Shown here: one piece after another, positions 24,847-33,715 of the stretch | Layout: every line of letters starts with the position of its first letter | How positions within the stretch are numbered: position 1 is the stretch's first letter | Assembly: GCA_963652495.1 (NCBI GenBank) | Contig: CAVJTU010000007.1 | Span: 4,771 to 68,770 of the forward strand | Direction: 5' to 3' | From: Anthropogastromicrobium sp963652495 | Lineage (GTDB): Bacteria; Bacillota; Clostridia; Lachnospirales; Lachnospiraceae | Length of the DNA stretch: 64,000 nt | Translations under genes and position numbers: made by a program | The notes under the pieces: model-generated | Seen by the model: the letters and a program-made list of their open reading frames with translations, nothing else | Database searches by the model: none | What the model was told of the DNA's origin: nothing

Positions 24847-26139
24847 ATGAAAAAAGGATTTGCAGTAGCAATGAGTGCTGTTCTGGCGGCAGGAGGCAGT
24901 GTTTCAGTTTTTGCAGAGAGTGAAACTGCGTTTACACCATCCACTTATGTTGGTGAGTTTTCTGTTACCGCAGAGGGAGAATCAGTGCTGTTCTCTATTA
25001 AAGCAGAGCAGTTCGCAGAGGATGGGGTAAGCCTTTCAGCATCCGTTACATTGCCGGCATCTGTAACAGGTGAGGCAGAGGATACCGTATATGGACTGAA
25101 TGACGTCCTTCGTATTGTTTCAGGCGATATTTATATCAATGTTGCTGAGGTGTGCGATGTATATGAGGAGTTGTCCGGTTCTCCTATCAGTTCGATCTTA
25201 AGTGTAGTTGGTATTGACAAGGACTGGATCGAGATCCCGGCTGTGGATATTCAGGCGGCAGAGGAAGAGGCTGAAAGTGAATTTGACGTTGATTCTTTGA
25301 CAAATGATTTAACATCTCTGATAGAAAAGTTTAATGTTGAGACAGCAGATGATGGAAGCACAACGATTACATTTGATGGTTCGGCTATAGTGGCTGTTGC
25401 TCAGACAGCTGAGAATCTGTGGGATACAGTAAGTGAAGAACTGTTTTCCAGTGTCAGCGCAACGGATACTTCACAGATTACAAGTGTATTTTCGGATTAT
25501 ATTTTGGCAGCAGCAGAAGGTATCAATGAGGTATCACCTGATGTTTCTGTCGAAGATGCACAGGCACAGATCAATTCGCTGATTGATTCAGCAGTGCAGG
25601 AGGTGATTTCTTCAATCGAGGTTACACCTCTTCAGCTCGAGGATGGTCAGAAGTTTTCTGAGGCACTGCAGCAGATGCTTGATGAGGGTACAACGGTTGA
25701 CGGTACTGTATATATAGGCGCAGATGGAACAATGACTGAAACTATTACAGCAGTAAATGGCGAAGATACTGTTGTATTTGATGCTTCCTTTGATGGAACC
25801 ACGTATACTGAAGTTATAACCGAGAATGGAGTTGAGGTCGCTAATATCAACGGTGTTCTTTCTGTACAGGACAACGGAGTTGGACTGGATATGACTATGA
25901 CTGCTGACGGACAGACCGTTACCGCAAATGCAGTATTGACTTTGCTGGATAATGGATTGAGCGTTTCTATGACGGCAAACGATGGCAGCGAGGATGTTTC
26001 CATGGCAGCAGCTTTCACTCAGGAGGAGGGTGTTACTGTTACTGATACAGAGGCTCCACAGGCAACGCTGCTTCGTGATGTTGTAAAGAATGTTGTTAAA
26101 TTAATCTATACGGACGATGAGTCCGCATCAGCAGAGTAA
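24847..26139 (+). CDS. Secreted acidic protein of unknown function
   Basis: 430 aa. Clear signal peptide (MKKGFAVAMSAVLAAGG, then VFAES). The mature part is very acidic, poor in Cys and Lys, rich in Thr, Val and Asp. Residues 30-270 look mixed helix/strand; residues 280-400 look like a chain of beta-strands with repeated DG-x-T-V/T patterns. No lipobox, LPxTG or transmembrane tail, so it is probably released. I do not recognise the family. It has its own promoter and terminator, and an AAAGGAGAA ribosome site. Confidence 0.75.
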   Translation: MKKGFAVAMSAVLAAGGSVSVFAESETAFTPSTYVGEFSVTAEGESVLFSIKAEQFAEDGVSLSASVTLPASVTGEAEDTVYGLNDVLRIVSGDIYINVAEVCDVYEELSGSPISSILSVVGIDKDWIEIPAVDIQAAEEEAESEFDVDSLTNDLTSLIEKFNVETADDGSTTITFDGSAIVAVAQTAENLWDTVSEELFSSVSATDTSQITSVFSDYILAAAEGINEVSPDVSVEDAQAQINSLIDSAVQEVISSIEVTPLQLEDGQKFSEALQQMLDEGTTVDGTVYIGADGTMTETITAVNGEDTVVFDASFDGTTYTEVITENGVEVANINGVLSVQDNGVGLDMTMTADGQTVTANAVLTLLDNGLSVSMTANDGSEDVSMAAAFTQEEGVTVTDTEAPQATLLRDVVKNVVKLIYTDDESASAE

Positions 26140-26183
26140 GAAGTATCCACTGCAGCTTGGTAAGTTTAGTTGTACATAAGATG

Positions 26184-26220
26184 GCCTGCCATATCAGAAG
26201 AGGTATGGCAGGCTGTTTTT
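26184..26220 (+). terminator. Terminator after secreted protein gene
   Basis: GCCTGCCATA / TATGGCAGGC stem with an AGAAGAGG-type loop, then TGTTTTTG. Confidence 0.88.
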
Positions 26221-26232
26221 GTGTTATAGTTC

Positions 26233-26261
26233 TTGCCAATCGGACGTTTCTATACTATAAT
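26233..26261 (+). promoter_or_regulatory. Promoter for LCP gene, with structured leader
   Basis: TTGCCA, 17-bp spacer, perfect TATAAT. The leader to 26438 is about 170 nt and contains a long imperfect fold closed by ACCGAAT (26293) and ATTCGGT (26373), with inner pairs CAAGTTC / GACTTG and GCTTC / GAAGC. It matches no riboswitch class I know. Confidence 0.6.
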
Positions 26262-26438
26262 AGCCACGTAACATTGATGCAATGAAACATTTTAACCGAA
26301 TCAAGCAAGTTCTCTGCTTCAATTGTGTGAAGCAATAAGCAGTGGGTTGGGACTTGCACTGCGAAGCAGCTATTCGGTAGAACTACGTAGCGAAGCGGAT
26401 TGCGAATGTCCGCTTTGACTTCCCAGAAGGAGGCGGAT

Positions 26439-28049
26439 ATGCCGGATTTAACAGAAGAAGAGAAAAGGATACTGCGTCAGGCATATGAGATAAAGGAGCG
26501 AATCAAAGCAGAGCAGCTCGAGGCGGGAGAAGTGTCTGTGGATGAGGCGGTAGAGGAAGAACTGGAACCTGACATGCCAGTTCAAAGATCAAGACGTCAG
26601 CAGACCGCATCAAATTCAACTGTGCGATTGCCAAAGCATCAGCAGCGAGAGGGGTATTCTCTGAGTGATGAGACACAAAGCAATATCTCTCAGCCGGATG
26701 AGAGGGACATTTATGGACCGGAAGCACCAGGCAGTACAGACAGGGAGAATACGAAAAGAAAAGTTGATTCGCAAGTGCCAAAGAAAAATGACGGGACAAA
26801 GGATGCAGAAAAGAAAACAAGTGAAGCGAAAGCAGCTGTAAAGTTGGATCATGCCAACGTCAAGCCTGCATCAAGAGAAACAAAAGTACAGAGAAAAAGA
26901 GCGCAGGACAGTCAGCCACAGCGTTCAGAGCAAAAAAATGCGGCTGCGCAGGAGGCAGCGCGCGTGTCAAGGAAGCGTCTGAATGAACAGATGGTACAGA
27001 CTGATCATAAATGGGAGAGAGAAAAACGGCAGAAACGATCAAAGAAAATGATTAGGGAGGAAAAAAGAGAGAAAAAGGTCAGAAAGAAAAAAAGCTTCAC
27101 GCATAAGCTTTTAAAAGTACTGATCATTGTACTGATTGTTGCAGCCGTACTTTTGGGTAGTGTTTATGTATTTCTGCGTACGACTATTGCACAGACAAAC
27201 TATAAGCCATATGAGACTTCTTATGAGCGTCAGGCCGATGTGCTGACACAAAAAGGTGTGACGAATATACTGTTGATTGGAACAGATACGAGAGTGGCTG
27301 GTTCAAATGATGCCAGATCAGATGCGATGATTGTGGTGTCGATTAATCCATACAAGCGAAGGCTGGTTATGACGTCGATCATGCGTGACAGCTATGTTAC
27401 TATTCCGGGATATGGCGAGAATCGTATCAATGAGGCATATTCAAGAGGCGGTGCGGCGCTTTTGATTCAGACGATTGAGGAAAATTATAAGCTCGGCATT
27501 GACTATTATGCTCAGGTGGATTTTTTCAGCTTTGTTAGTGTTATCGACGCGTTCGGCGGTATTACAATCAATGTCGATCAGGAAGAAGTGCAATGGATTA
27601 ATGGCTACATCGCAGAATATAATCAAGTCAGTGGAATTGAGGATCGAGATGGATTTGTGGACGAGCAGTTTGCGGGCGGTGAGATTACATTGACCGGAAA
27701 GCAGGCGCTTGGCTATGCAAGAATCCGCAAGATCGGAAATGATTTCGCGAGAACACAGAGACAGAGAACCGTAATGAATGCACTGCTGGAGAAGGTGGAG
27801 AAGGCAAATATATTTACGATTTATAAAGCGGTGGAATCTATTTTGCCAGATATTTCAACCAATATTTCAGATTCTAAGATGTGTTTACTGCTGATGCAGT
27901 CAGTGCTGTATTTAAATTATGACAGGGTTCAGGCGCGGGTTCCTGAGGACGGCACATGGAGCAATGCGATTATGGGAGAGAATCAGGAAGTTTTGGCTGT
28001 TGATTTTGGGGCAAATAAAAACTATCTGCAGTCTACCATCTACGATTAA
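26439..28049 (+). CDS. LytR-CpsA-Psr (LCP) family wall polymer ligase
   Basis: 536 aa. The first 220 residues are a charged, low-complexity cytosolic region ending in a Lys/Arg block; one membrane span follows (LLKVLIIVLIVAAVLLGSVY, about 222-245), then the extracellular LCP domain. Its marks are seen: LLIGTDTR, RSDAMIVVSI, MTSIMRDSYV, GENRINEAYSRGG and YARIRKIGNDFARTQRQR, including the conserved Arg and Asp residues that bind lipid pyrophosphate. LCP enzymes attach teichoic acids or capsule to peptidoglycan. Start chosen at the ATG after AGAAGGAGGC. The long cytosolic part could interact with synthesis or division proteins, which is inference. Confidence 0.9.
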   Translation: MPDLTEEEKRILRQAYEIKERIKAEQLEAGEVSVDEAVEEELEPDMPVQRSRRQQTASNSTVRLPKHQQREGYSLSDETQSNISQPDERDIYGPEAPGSTDRENTKRKVDSQVPKKNDGTKDAEKKTSEAKAAVKLDHANVKPASRETKVQRKRAQDSQPQRSEQKNAAAQEAARVSRKRLNEQMVQTDHKWEREKRQKRSKKMIREEKREKKVRKKKSFTHKLLKVLIIVLIVAAVLLGSVYVFLRTTIAQTNYKPYETSYERQADVLTQKGVTNILLIGTDTRVAGSNDARSDAMIVVSINPYKRRLVMTSIMRDSYVTIPGYGENRINEAYSRGGAALLIQTIEENYKLGIDYYAQVDFFSFVSVIDAFGGITINVDQEEVQWINGYIAEYNQVSGIEDRDGFVDEQFAGGEITLTGKQALGYARIRKIGNDFARTQRQRTVMNALLEKVEKANIFTIYKAVESILPDISTNISDSKMCLLLMQSVLYLNYDRVQARVPEDGTWSNAIMGENQEVLAVDFGANKNYLQSTIYD

Positions 28050-28083
28050 AAATTGATGGAAAAGAAAGGATTATCTAATTATT

Positions 28084-28332
28084 ATGATGTATGTGTTTAT
28101 CTGCCCCAATTGTAAAGCAACCAGAATGGTCAGTCTGCTTAGGAAACTGAATTGTCCGTGTTGTTCATCGCCGATGGCAAACTGTGAGATGGATTATTCA
28201 GAATGGGTGAATCTTACACGAAAACAGCGGCAGAAGCTGATTGATTTGTATCACAACGCAGATAGAGACAAGCTTTGTTTTTTGCGCCCAATGCCGTTTT
28301 ATGACAGATGGGAACGAAATTATTACATGTAG
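28084..28332 (+). CDS. Small zinc-ribbon protein of unknown function
   Basis: 82 aa. Two Cys pairs near the N-terminus (CPNC at residues 8-11 and CPCC near 25-28) fit a zinc ribbon. The rest is charged with YSEW, RKQRQKLIDLYHN and a Trp/Tyr-rich end. Starts 34 bp after the LCP gene and ends 100 bp before glmM on the same strand, so it may be co-transcribed with them. No function is suggested. Confidence 0.65.
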   Translation: MMYVFICPNCKATRMVSLLRKLNCPCCSSPMANCEMDYSEWVNLTRKQRQKLIDLYHNADRDKLCFLRPMPFYDRWERNYYM

Positions 28333-28432
28333 CTGCAGTATTATAGTATGCTGTATTTCTATTGGCTGGAAGGAGGGCATGGAGCCGTACTATCCGGTGA
28401 ATAATGAACATAATGAAGGGCAGGACAGAAAT

Positions 28433-29779
28433 ATGGGTAAGTATTTTGGAACGGATGGTTTTCGTGGTGAGGCCAATGTAGATCTGACCGTAGAGCATGC
28501 ATTTGAGGTTGGTCGTTTTATTGGCTGGTACTTTGGGAAGGAACATAAATGTAAGGTCGTAATCGGAAAGGATACAAGACGAAGCAGTTATATGTTTGAG
28601 TATGCGCTTGTTGCCGGACTGACTGCTTCCGGAGCCGATGCGTATCTTTTACATGTTACCACAACGCCAAGCGTATCCTATGTAGTTCGTACTGAAGATT
28701 TTGATTGTGGAATCATGATTTCTGCAAGCCACAATCCGTTCTACGACAATGGAATTAAGCTGATCAACGACAAAGGCGAGAAGATGCAGGAATCAGTGAT
28801 CAATGAGCTTGAGAAATATCTGGATAATGACAAAAAGAATGTGCCGTATGCAGTAAAGGAAAATATCGGATGCACAGTAGATTATGCGGCAGGAAGAAAT
28901 CGTTATCTGGGTTATCTGATGTCTCTGGCACTATGTTCTTTTCGCAGCATGCGCGTTGGTCTGGACTGCGCGAACGGAAGTGCATGGATGATTGCAAAGA
29001 GCGTATTTGACGCACTCGGAGCAAAAACCTATGTGATTAATAATGAGCCGGACGGAATTAATATCAATACAGAATGCGGCTCTACTCATATCGAAGGATT
29101 ACAAGCACTGGTGAAGGAAAAGCATCTGGATGTTGGATTTGCATTTGACGGCGATGCAGACCGCTGCCTGTGTGTGGATGAGAAGGGCGAGGTTGTCGAT
29201 GGTGATGCCATTCTCTATATCTGTGGAAAGTACCTAAAGAACAAGGGTGAGCTGATTGACAATACGGTTGTTACTACCGTTATGTCCAACTTTGGTCTGT
29301 ATAAAGCATTTGATGCGGTGGGTATTTCTTATGAAAAAACAGCAGTTGGTGACAAATATGTATATGAGTGTATGAGTGAAAATGGATATCGTCTGGGCGG
29401 CGAGCAGTCCGGTCATATCATTTTCAGCAAATATGCGGCAACCGGTGATGGCCTGATCACAGCGATCAAGATGATGGAAGTTATGGTATTGAGCAAACAG
29501 ACAATATCTCAGCTAAGACGTGGTTTTATCGCATATCCGCAGAAGCTGACCAATGTTCGCGTAAAGGATAAGGCAGCAGCAAGAGAAGATGCAGATGTAC
29601 AGGCAGCAGTGGCGCAGATTACAGAGGCACTTGGGGACAGCGGCCGCATTCTTGTAAGAGAGAGCGGAACAGAGCCGGTGATTCGCGTTATGGTAGAAGC
29701 AAGCGATCCGGATGACTGCGAGAAGTACGTCAATCAGGTAGTTGAGGTATTGCGCAAAAATGCACATGTGAGAAAGTAA
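28433..29779 (+). CDS. glmM: Phosphoglucosamine mutase
   Basis: 448 aa. Converts glucosamine-6-phosphate to glucosamine-1-phosphate for UDP-GlcNAc and wall synthesis. Marks in order: KYFGTDGFRGEAN at the N-terminus, the phosphoserine loop ISASHNPFYDNGIK near residue 98, the metal loop FAFDGDADRC near 238, GGEQSGH near 323 and the phosphate loop RESGTEPVIRVM near 405. Those mark GlmM rather than PGM. Start chosen at the family-typical MGKYFGTDG with AGGACAG upstream. An in-frame ATG 54 bp earlier follows a strong AGGAGGG but with only two bases of spacing. Confidence 0.95.
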   Translation: MGKYFGTDGFRGEANVDLTVEHAFEVGRFIGWYFGKEHKCKVVIGKDTRRSSYMFEYALVAGLTASGADAYLLHVTTTPSVSYVVRTEDFDCGIMISASHNPFYDNGIKLINDKGEKMQESVINELEKYLDNDKKNVPYAVKENIGCTVDYAAGRNRYLGYLMSLALCSFRSMRVGLDCANGSAWMIAKSVFDALGAKTYVINNEPDGININTECGSTHIEGLQALVKEKHLDVGFAFDGDADRCLCVDEKGEVVDGDAILYICGKYLKNKGELIDNTVVTTVMSNFGLYKAFDAVGISYEKTAVGDKYVYECMSENGYRLGGEQSGHIIFSKYAATGDGLITAIKMMEVMVLSKQTISQLRRGFIAYPQKLTNVRVKDKAAAREDADVQAAVAQITEALGDSGRILVRESGTEPVIRVMVEASDPDDCEKYVNQVVEVLRKNAHVRK

Positions 29780-29799
29780 CGAACAGTTACGATTAATTT

Positions 29800-29877
29800 G
29801 ATGATACCAGGGTCAAAAGGTCAGAAAGCCGATGCAAGCTTGCTTGCAAGAGGATTTTTGACCCCTTGCCCCCAACT
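29800..29877. repeat. GGGTCAAAA-family dispersed repeat, copy 3
   Basis: Begins GATGATACCAGGGTCAAAAG, continues AGAAAGCCGATGCAAGCTTG and ends with TTTTTGACCCCTTGCCCCC. The first 54 bases match the copy at 44357. Lies between glmM and the GH105 gene. Confidence 0.85.
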
Positions 29878-29917
29878 GGAAAAATAAATAATAAATGCGA
29901 AAAGGGAGGAATAACGG

Positions 29918-31048
29918 ATGAAGATGCCGATTATTGAGGCTTACCTGGATGACTTGATCAAAAACAGTACGCTTGATGTACCAGCATGGAATATTGAGGC
30001 GGCGAGAAAGGGCGGAAAGTCTGGTTGGAATTATATCGATGGCTGCATGATTCTTGCAATGATCGAGACATGGAAGATTACCGGAGAAAAAAAATATATT
30101 GATTTTGCAGAGGCATATATTGATCATCGTGTGCAGGACGATGGTACGATTAAGGGTTATAATCCGGAAGATTACAATATTGATAATGTGAATGCAGGAA
30201 AGACGTTATTTTTACTGTATGATATAACCGGCAAGGAAAAGTATCGTAAGGCAATTGATGTAATTTATGGACAGCTTAAGGGACAGCCGAGAACAAAGGA
30301 AGGGAACTTCTGGCACAAGAAGATTTACCCGAATCAGGTCTGGCTGGATGGACTTTATATGGGACAGCCGTTTTATATGGAGTATGAGACACGCTTTAAC
30401 AACAAGAAGAATTATCCGGATATTTTTAATCAGTTTTTTAATGTTGTAAAAAATATGCGTGATGAAAAGACGGGACTGTATTATCACGCATATGATTCAT
30501 CCAGAGAGATGTTCTGGTGTGGTCAGATAACAGGTCTGTCGAAAAACTTCTGGCTGCGTGCGCTTGGCTGGTATTCAATGGCACTGCTTGATACGCTCGA
30601 GAAGGCGGATAAGACCTATCAGCCAGATTATGACCGCTTAAAGCAGGTATTTGTTGATCTGATGGAATCCATGGTTAAATTTCAGGATGAGAGTGGCATG
30701 TGGTATCAGGTAGTCGATATGGGCGGCCGTGAGAAGAATTATCTGGAGACAAGTGGAAGTGCGATCATGGCATATTCTATGCTTAAGGGCGTGCGCCTTG
30801 GCTTTTTGCCGGAGCGGTTTCGTGAATATGGGAAAAAGGCATTCCATGGAATCTGCGAGCGCTACTTAAAGGAAAAGGATGGCCGTTTAAGTCTTGGCGG
30901 AATCTGTCTGGTAGCAGGTCTTGGGGGTCCGCAGAGGAGAGATGGCAGCTATGAGTATTACATGTCCGAGCCAGTGGTGGAGGATGATGCAAAGGGTGTT
31001 GGTCCGTTCCTGTTAGCTTATACAGAGCTTCGCCGATTGGATGATTGA
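29918..31048 (+). CDS. Glycoside hydrolase family 105 (unsaturated rhamnogalacturonyl hydrolase-like)
   Basis: 376 aa, no signal peptide, so cytosolic. Alpha/alpha-barrel pattern with WNYIDGCMILAMIETW near the start, the catalytic segment QVWLDGLYMGQPFYMEYE (Asp near residue 143), and FWLRALGWYSMALLD. The family removes the unsaturated uronic acid left on pectin or rhamnogalacturonan oligosaccharides by lyases. It stands alone, without lyase or transporter genes beside it, so its substrate (pectin, ulvan or host glycan fragments) is uncertain. Good GGGAGGAA site before the ATG. Confidence 0.9.
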   Translation: MKMPIIEAYLDDLIKNSTLDVPAWNIEAARKGGKSGWNYIDGCMILAMIETWKITGEKKYIDFAEAYIDHRVQDDGTIKGYNPEDYNIDNVNAGKTLFLLYDITGKEKYRKAIDVIYGQLKGQPRTKEGNFWHKKIYPNQVWLDGLYMGQPFYMEYETRFNNKKNYPDIFNQFFNVVKNMRDEKTGLYYHAYDSSREMFWCGQITGLSKNFWLRALGWYSMALLDTLEKADKTYQPDYDRLKQVFVDLMESMVKFQDESGMWYQVVDMGGREKNYLETSGSAIMAYSMLKGVRLGFLPERFREYGKKAFHGICERYLKEKDGRLSLGGICLVAGLGGPQRRDGSYEYYMSEPVVEDDAKGVGPFLLAYTELRRLDD

Positions 31049-31147
31049 GAAACATCAGTTTCTAAGCCTGGAAACAATTGAAAAGATAATGAGTGAAGCG
31101 AAACCAAAGTGAGCCATCGAAAAATGAAAATGAAAGGCAGGGAAGCG

Positions 31148-31330
31148 ATGAAGGGAACATCTTGCGAGGAATGTACATATTTTGAGTATGATGAAGATGA
31201 AGAATCTTATGGATGTCAGTTCTTTTTTGATGAGGACGATCTTGCAAGAGCAAGTCTTTATGGTGATCGTTATGTCTGCCCGCACTTTCAGTACCGGGAC
31301 GAGTATCGAATCGTAAGAAAGCAAATATAA
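31148..31330 (+). CDS. Small Cys-containing acidic protein (DUF6472-like)
   Basis: 60 aa. Two Cys near the start (CEEC), one in YGCQFFFDEDDLARA and one in YVCPHFQYRDEY, with a basic end VRKQI. I recall this arrangement from a small clostridial family of unknown function (DUF6472), but cannot confirm it here. Start at the ATG after CAGGGAAG; earlier in-frame starts exist. It lies 100 bp after GH105 and before the thrS T-box. Confidence 0.65.
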   Translation: MKGTSCEECTYFEYDEDEESYGCQFFFDEDDLARASLYGDRYVCPHFQYRDEYRIVRKQI

Positions 31331-31421
31331 TTCACAACAGCAGTTCAAAGATTTCAATGAGTTTTTACTCTGAAAAATTGAAACAGATGCTGTAAAAAGG
31401 CATAATGGCAGAAAAAAACTA

Positions 31422-31450
31422 TTGTCAATTTCAAGAAGCCGTGGTAGAAT
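31422..31450 (+). promoter_or_regulatory. Promoter of the thrS T-box operon
   Basis: TTGTCA, 17-bp spacer, TAGAAT, just upstream of the T-box leader. Confidence 0.7.
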
Positions 31451-31456
31451 AGCCCT

Positions 31457-31705
31457 TGAAATTTAAAGGCAATGACGGAAAGAGTAGTGCAGAGAAAACA
31501 TTCAGAGAGAATCGTGTATGGTGGAAGCGGTTTATGGGAATCCTGTACGAAGACCATTCCTGAGCTGCGCGCAGAAGAAGCTGACATAGGATAGGCTTTG
31601 AAGCGTTGCCGTGCTGCTGCGTTATAAGCAAAGAGTGAAAGATAAGGTGGAACCGTGCTTTGGCACCCTTAGGTATGTGACGTACCTATGGGTGCCTTTT
31701 CTGTT
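31457..31705 (+). ncRNA. T-box leader of thrS
   Basis: AGAGAG of Stem I at 31504, a specifier region ACGAAGACCATTCC with ACC (Thr) at 31553-31555, the T-box AAGGTGGAACCGTGC at 31644-31658, and a terminator built from GGCACCC..TAGGTA / TACCTAT..GGGTGCC followed by TTTTCT. Uncharged tRNA-Thr should favour readthrough into thrS. The specifier position is my reading by eye. Confidence 0.92.
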
Positions 31706-31778
31706 TCACCTGTTGTCACGAATGGAAAACAACTGTTAAGAAAAGACAAAAATCAAAAAGAATCAAGAGGAGATCAAA

Positions 31779-33536
31779 ATGGTAAACTTTAAAGAAGATG
31801 AAGCTTTAAAAACATTGAATCATTCCTGCGCCCATCTGATGGCACAGGCAATCCGTCACCTGTATCCGCAGGCAAAGTTCTGGGTAGGACCAGTTGTCGC
31901 AGAAGGCTTCTACTACGATGTCGATTTCGGTGATCATGCATTCAAGGAAGAGGACATGGCTGCGATCGAGAAAGAGATGAAGAAGATTGCAAAGAGAGGC
32001 TTCAAGATCGTCCGCAAGGAAATCTCCAAGGAAGAAGCAATGGAAATGTTCAAGGATGATGAATACAAGCTGGATCTGATTTCCAATCTGGAAGATGGAA
32101 CGATCTCCTGCTATGAGCAGGGTGATTTCACCGATCTGTGCCGTGGACCTCATGTTGACAATGTAAAGCTTTGCCGTTATTTTAAGCTGTTAAAGCATTC
32201 CGGTGCGTACTGGAAGGGTGACAAGAACAATAAGGTTCTCCAGAGAATCTACGGTGTATGTTTCCCGACTGCTGAGGAGTTAGAGGAGCATTTGAAGCTT
32301 CTTGAGGAGGCAAAGGAGAGAGATCACAGAAAGATCGGTAAAGACATGAATCTGTTCATGGTAGATGATCTGGTAGGCCGCGGCCTTCCGATGTTCCTTC
32401 CGAAGGGCTATGTAATCTGGCAGGAGTTAGAGAACTATATTAAAGAGAAGGAAAGAAAACTCGGCTATCTGCACGTAATGACGCCTTGTGTCGGCACTGT
32501 AAACCTGTACAAGACTTCCGGTCACTGGGATCATTACAAGGAGAACATGTTCCCGGCAATGGAAGTGGATGGTGAATCTTTCGTTCTTCGTCCGATGAAC
32601 TGCCCGCATCACATGATGATCTATGCAAACCGTATGCATTCCTACAAGGATCTGCCGATTCGTATCGGTGAGATCGCGCACGACTTCCGTTATGAGTCCA
32701 GCGGTACCTTAAAGGGCATTGAGAGAGGACGTCATTTCTGCCAGAACGATGCTCATCTGTTTGTAACACCAGAGCAGATCAAGGATGAGTTCTCCAGAGT
32801 TGTTGACCTGATCTTCAGCACCTACAAAGATTTTGGTATTACCGATTATCGCTGTGTTCTGTCTCTTAGAGATCCGGAAAACAAGACAAAGTATCACGAT
32901 GATGATGAGATGTGGAACAAGGCAGAGAATGCACTTAGAGACGTTATGAATGACCTTGGAATCGAGTACACAGAGGAGATCGGTGAGGCTGCATTCTATG
33001 GCCCGAAGCTGGATGTAAACGTAAAGCCGGCTGTTGGAAATGAGTATACCCTGTCTACCTGCCAGCTTGATTTCTGTCTGCCGGCAAAGTTCCAGCTGAC
33101 TTATATCGACAAGGACGGTGAGAGAAAGACTCCTGTTGTTCTGCACAGAGCAATTCTTGGATCGCTTGACCGTTTCATGGCTTATATCCTTGAGGAGACA
33201 AAGGGAAATCTGCCGACATGGCTGGCTCCGGTTCAGGTAAAGGTTATGCCTGTTAAGACCGATAACGAGGAGCTGATGGAGTATGCAAGACAGATCTGCG
33301 AGAAGCTTGAGGATCGCAATGTTCGTGTTGAACTGGATGACAGAGCGGAGAAACTTGGCTATCGTATGCGTGAGGGACAGGTTCAGAAAGTTCCGTATCT
33401 GCTTGTAATCGGATTCAACGAGATGGAGAATCAGTCCGTTTCCTACAGACTGCACGGTGAGATGAATACCACAACTGTTGGTTTGGATGAGTTTGTTGAG
33501 AAGATCCATGAGGAAATCAAAAATAAAGTAAGATAA
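31779..33536 (+). CDS. thrS: Threonyl-tRNA synthetase lacking the TGS domain
   Basis: 585 aa against about 640 for the usual enzyme. The protein starts directly with the editing domain (HSCAHLMAQAIRHLY, later CRGPHVDN). The N-terminal TGS domain is missing, and no in-frame extension with a better start is visible. The class II core is intact: MNCPHHMMIY (zinc Cys), RIGEIAHDFRYESSG, RGRHFCQNDAHLF and HRAILGSLDRFMAYILEE. The anticodon-binding domain ends the protein. Controlled by the T-box just upstream; ribosome site GAGGAG. Confidence 0.95.
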   Translation: MVNFKEDEALKTLNHSCAHLMAQAIRHLYPQAKFWVGPVVAEGFYYDVDFGDHAFKEEDMAAIEKEMKKIAKRGFKIVRKEISKEEAMEMFKDDEYKLDLISNLEDGTISCYEQGDFTDLCRGPHVDNVKLCRYFKLLKHSGAYWKGDKNNKVLQRIYGVCFPTAEELEEHLKLLEEAKERDHRKIGKDMNLFMVDDLVGRGLPMFLPKGYVIWQELENYIKEKERKLGYLHVMTPCVGTVNLYKTSGHWDHYKENMFPAMEVDGESFVLRPMNCPHHMMIYANRMHSYKDLPIRIGEIAHDFRYESSGTLKGIERGRHFCQNDAHLFVTPEQIKDEFSRVVDLIFSTYKDFGITDYRCVLSLRDPENKTKYHDDDEMWNKAENALRDVMNDLGIEYTEEIGEAAFYGPKLDVNVKPAVGNEYTLSTCQLDFCLPAKFQLTYIDKDGERKTPVVLHRAILGSLDRFMAYILEETKGNLPTWLAPVQVKVMPVKTDNEELMEYARQICEKLEDRNVRVELDDRAEKLGYRMREGQVQKVPYLLVIGFNEMENQSVSYRLHGEMNTTTVGLDEFVEKIHEEIKNKVR

Positions 33537-33596
33537 ACAGGCAAGACAGTTGTTTTAATTGTCAGGCTCCGTGAAAATATCGAATGTGAGTTGAAA

Positions 33597-33641
33597 TGAT
33601 ACCAGGGTCAAAAGGTCAAAATGCCTTTTGATCCCAAAATC
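33597..33641. repeat. GGGTCAAAA-family dispersed repeat, copy 4
   Basis: TGATACCAGGGTCAAAAGGT, then CAAAATGCCTTTTGATCCC. A short form without the AAGCCGATGCAAGC module. Lies between thrS and its terminator. Confidence 0.8.
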
Positions 33642-33669
33642 TTGAAATAAGACAAAGTAACGAAAGAAA

Positions 33670-33715
33670 GAGAAGCACCAATTGGGAAAAAACTCAATGG
33701 CGCTTCTTTTTTTAT
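33670..33715 (+). terminator. Terminator after thrS
   Basis: GAAGCACCATTG-like / CAATGGCGCTTC stem with an A-rich loop, then TTTTTTT. The 3' end touches the stop codon of the convergent regulator gene. Confidence 0.85.
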
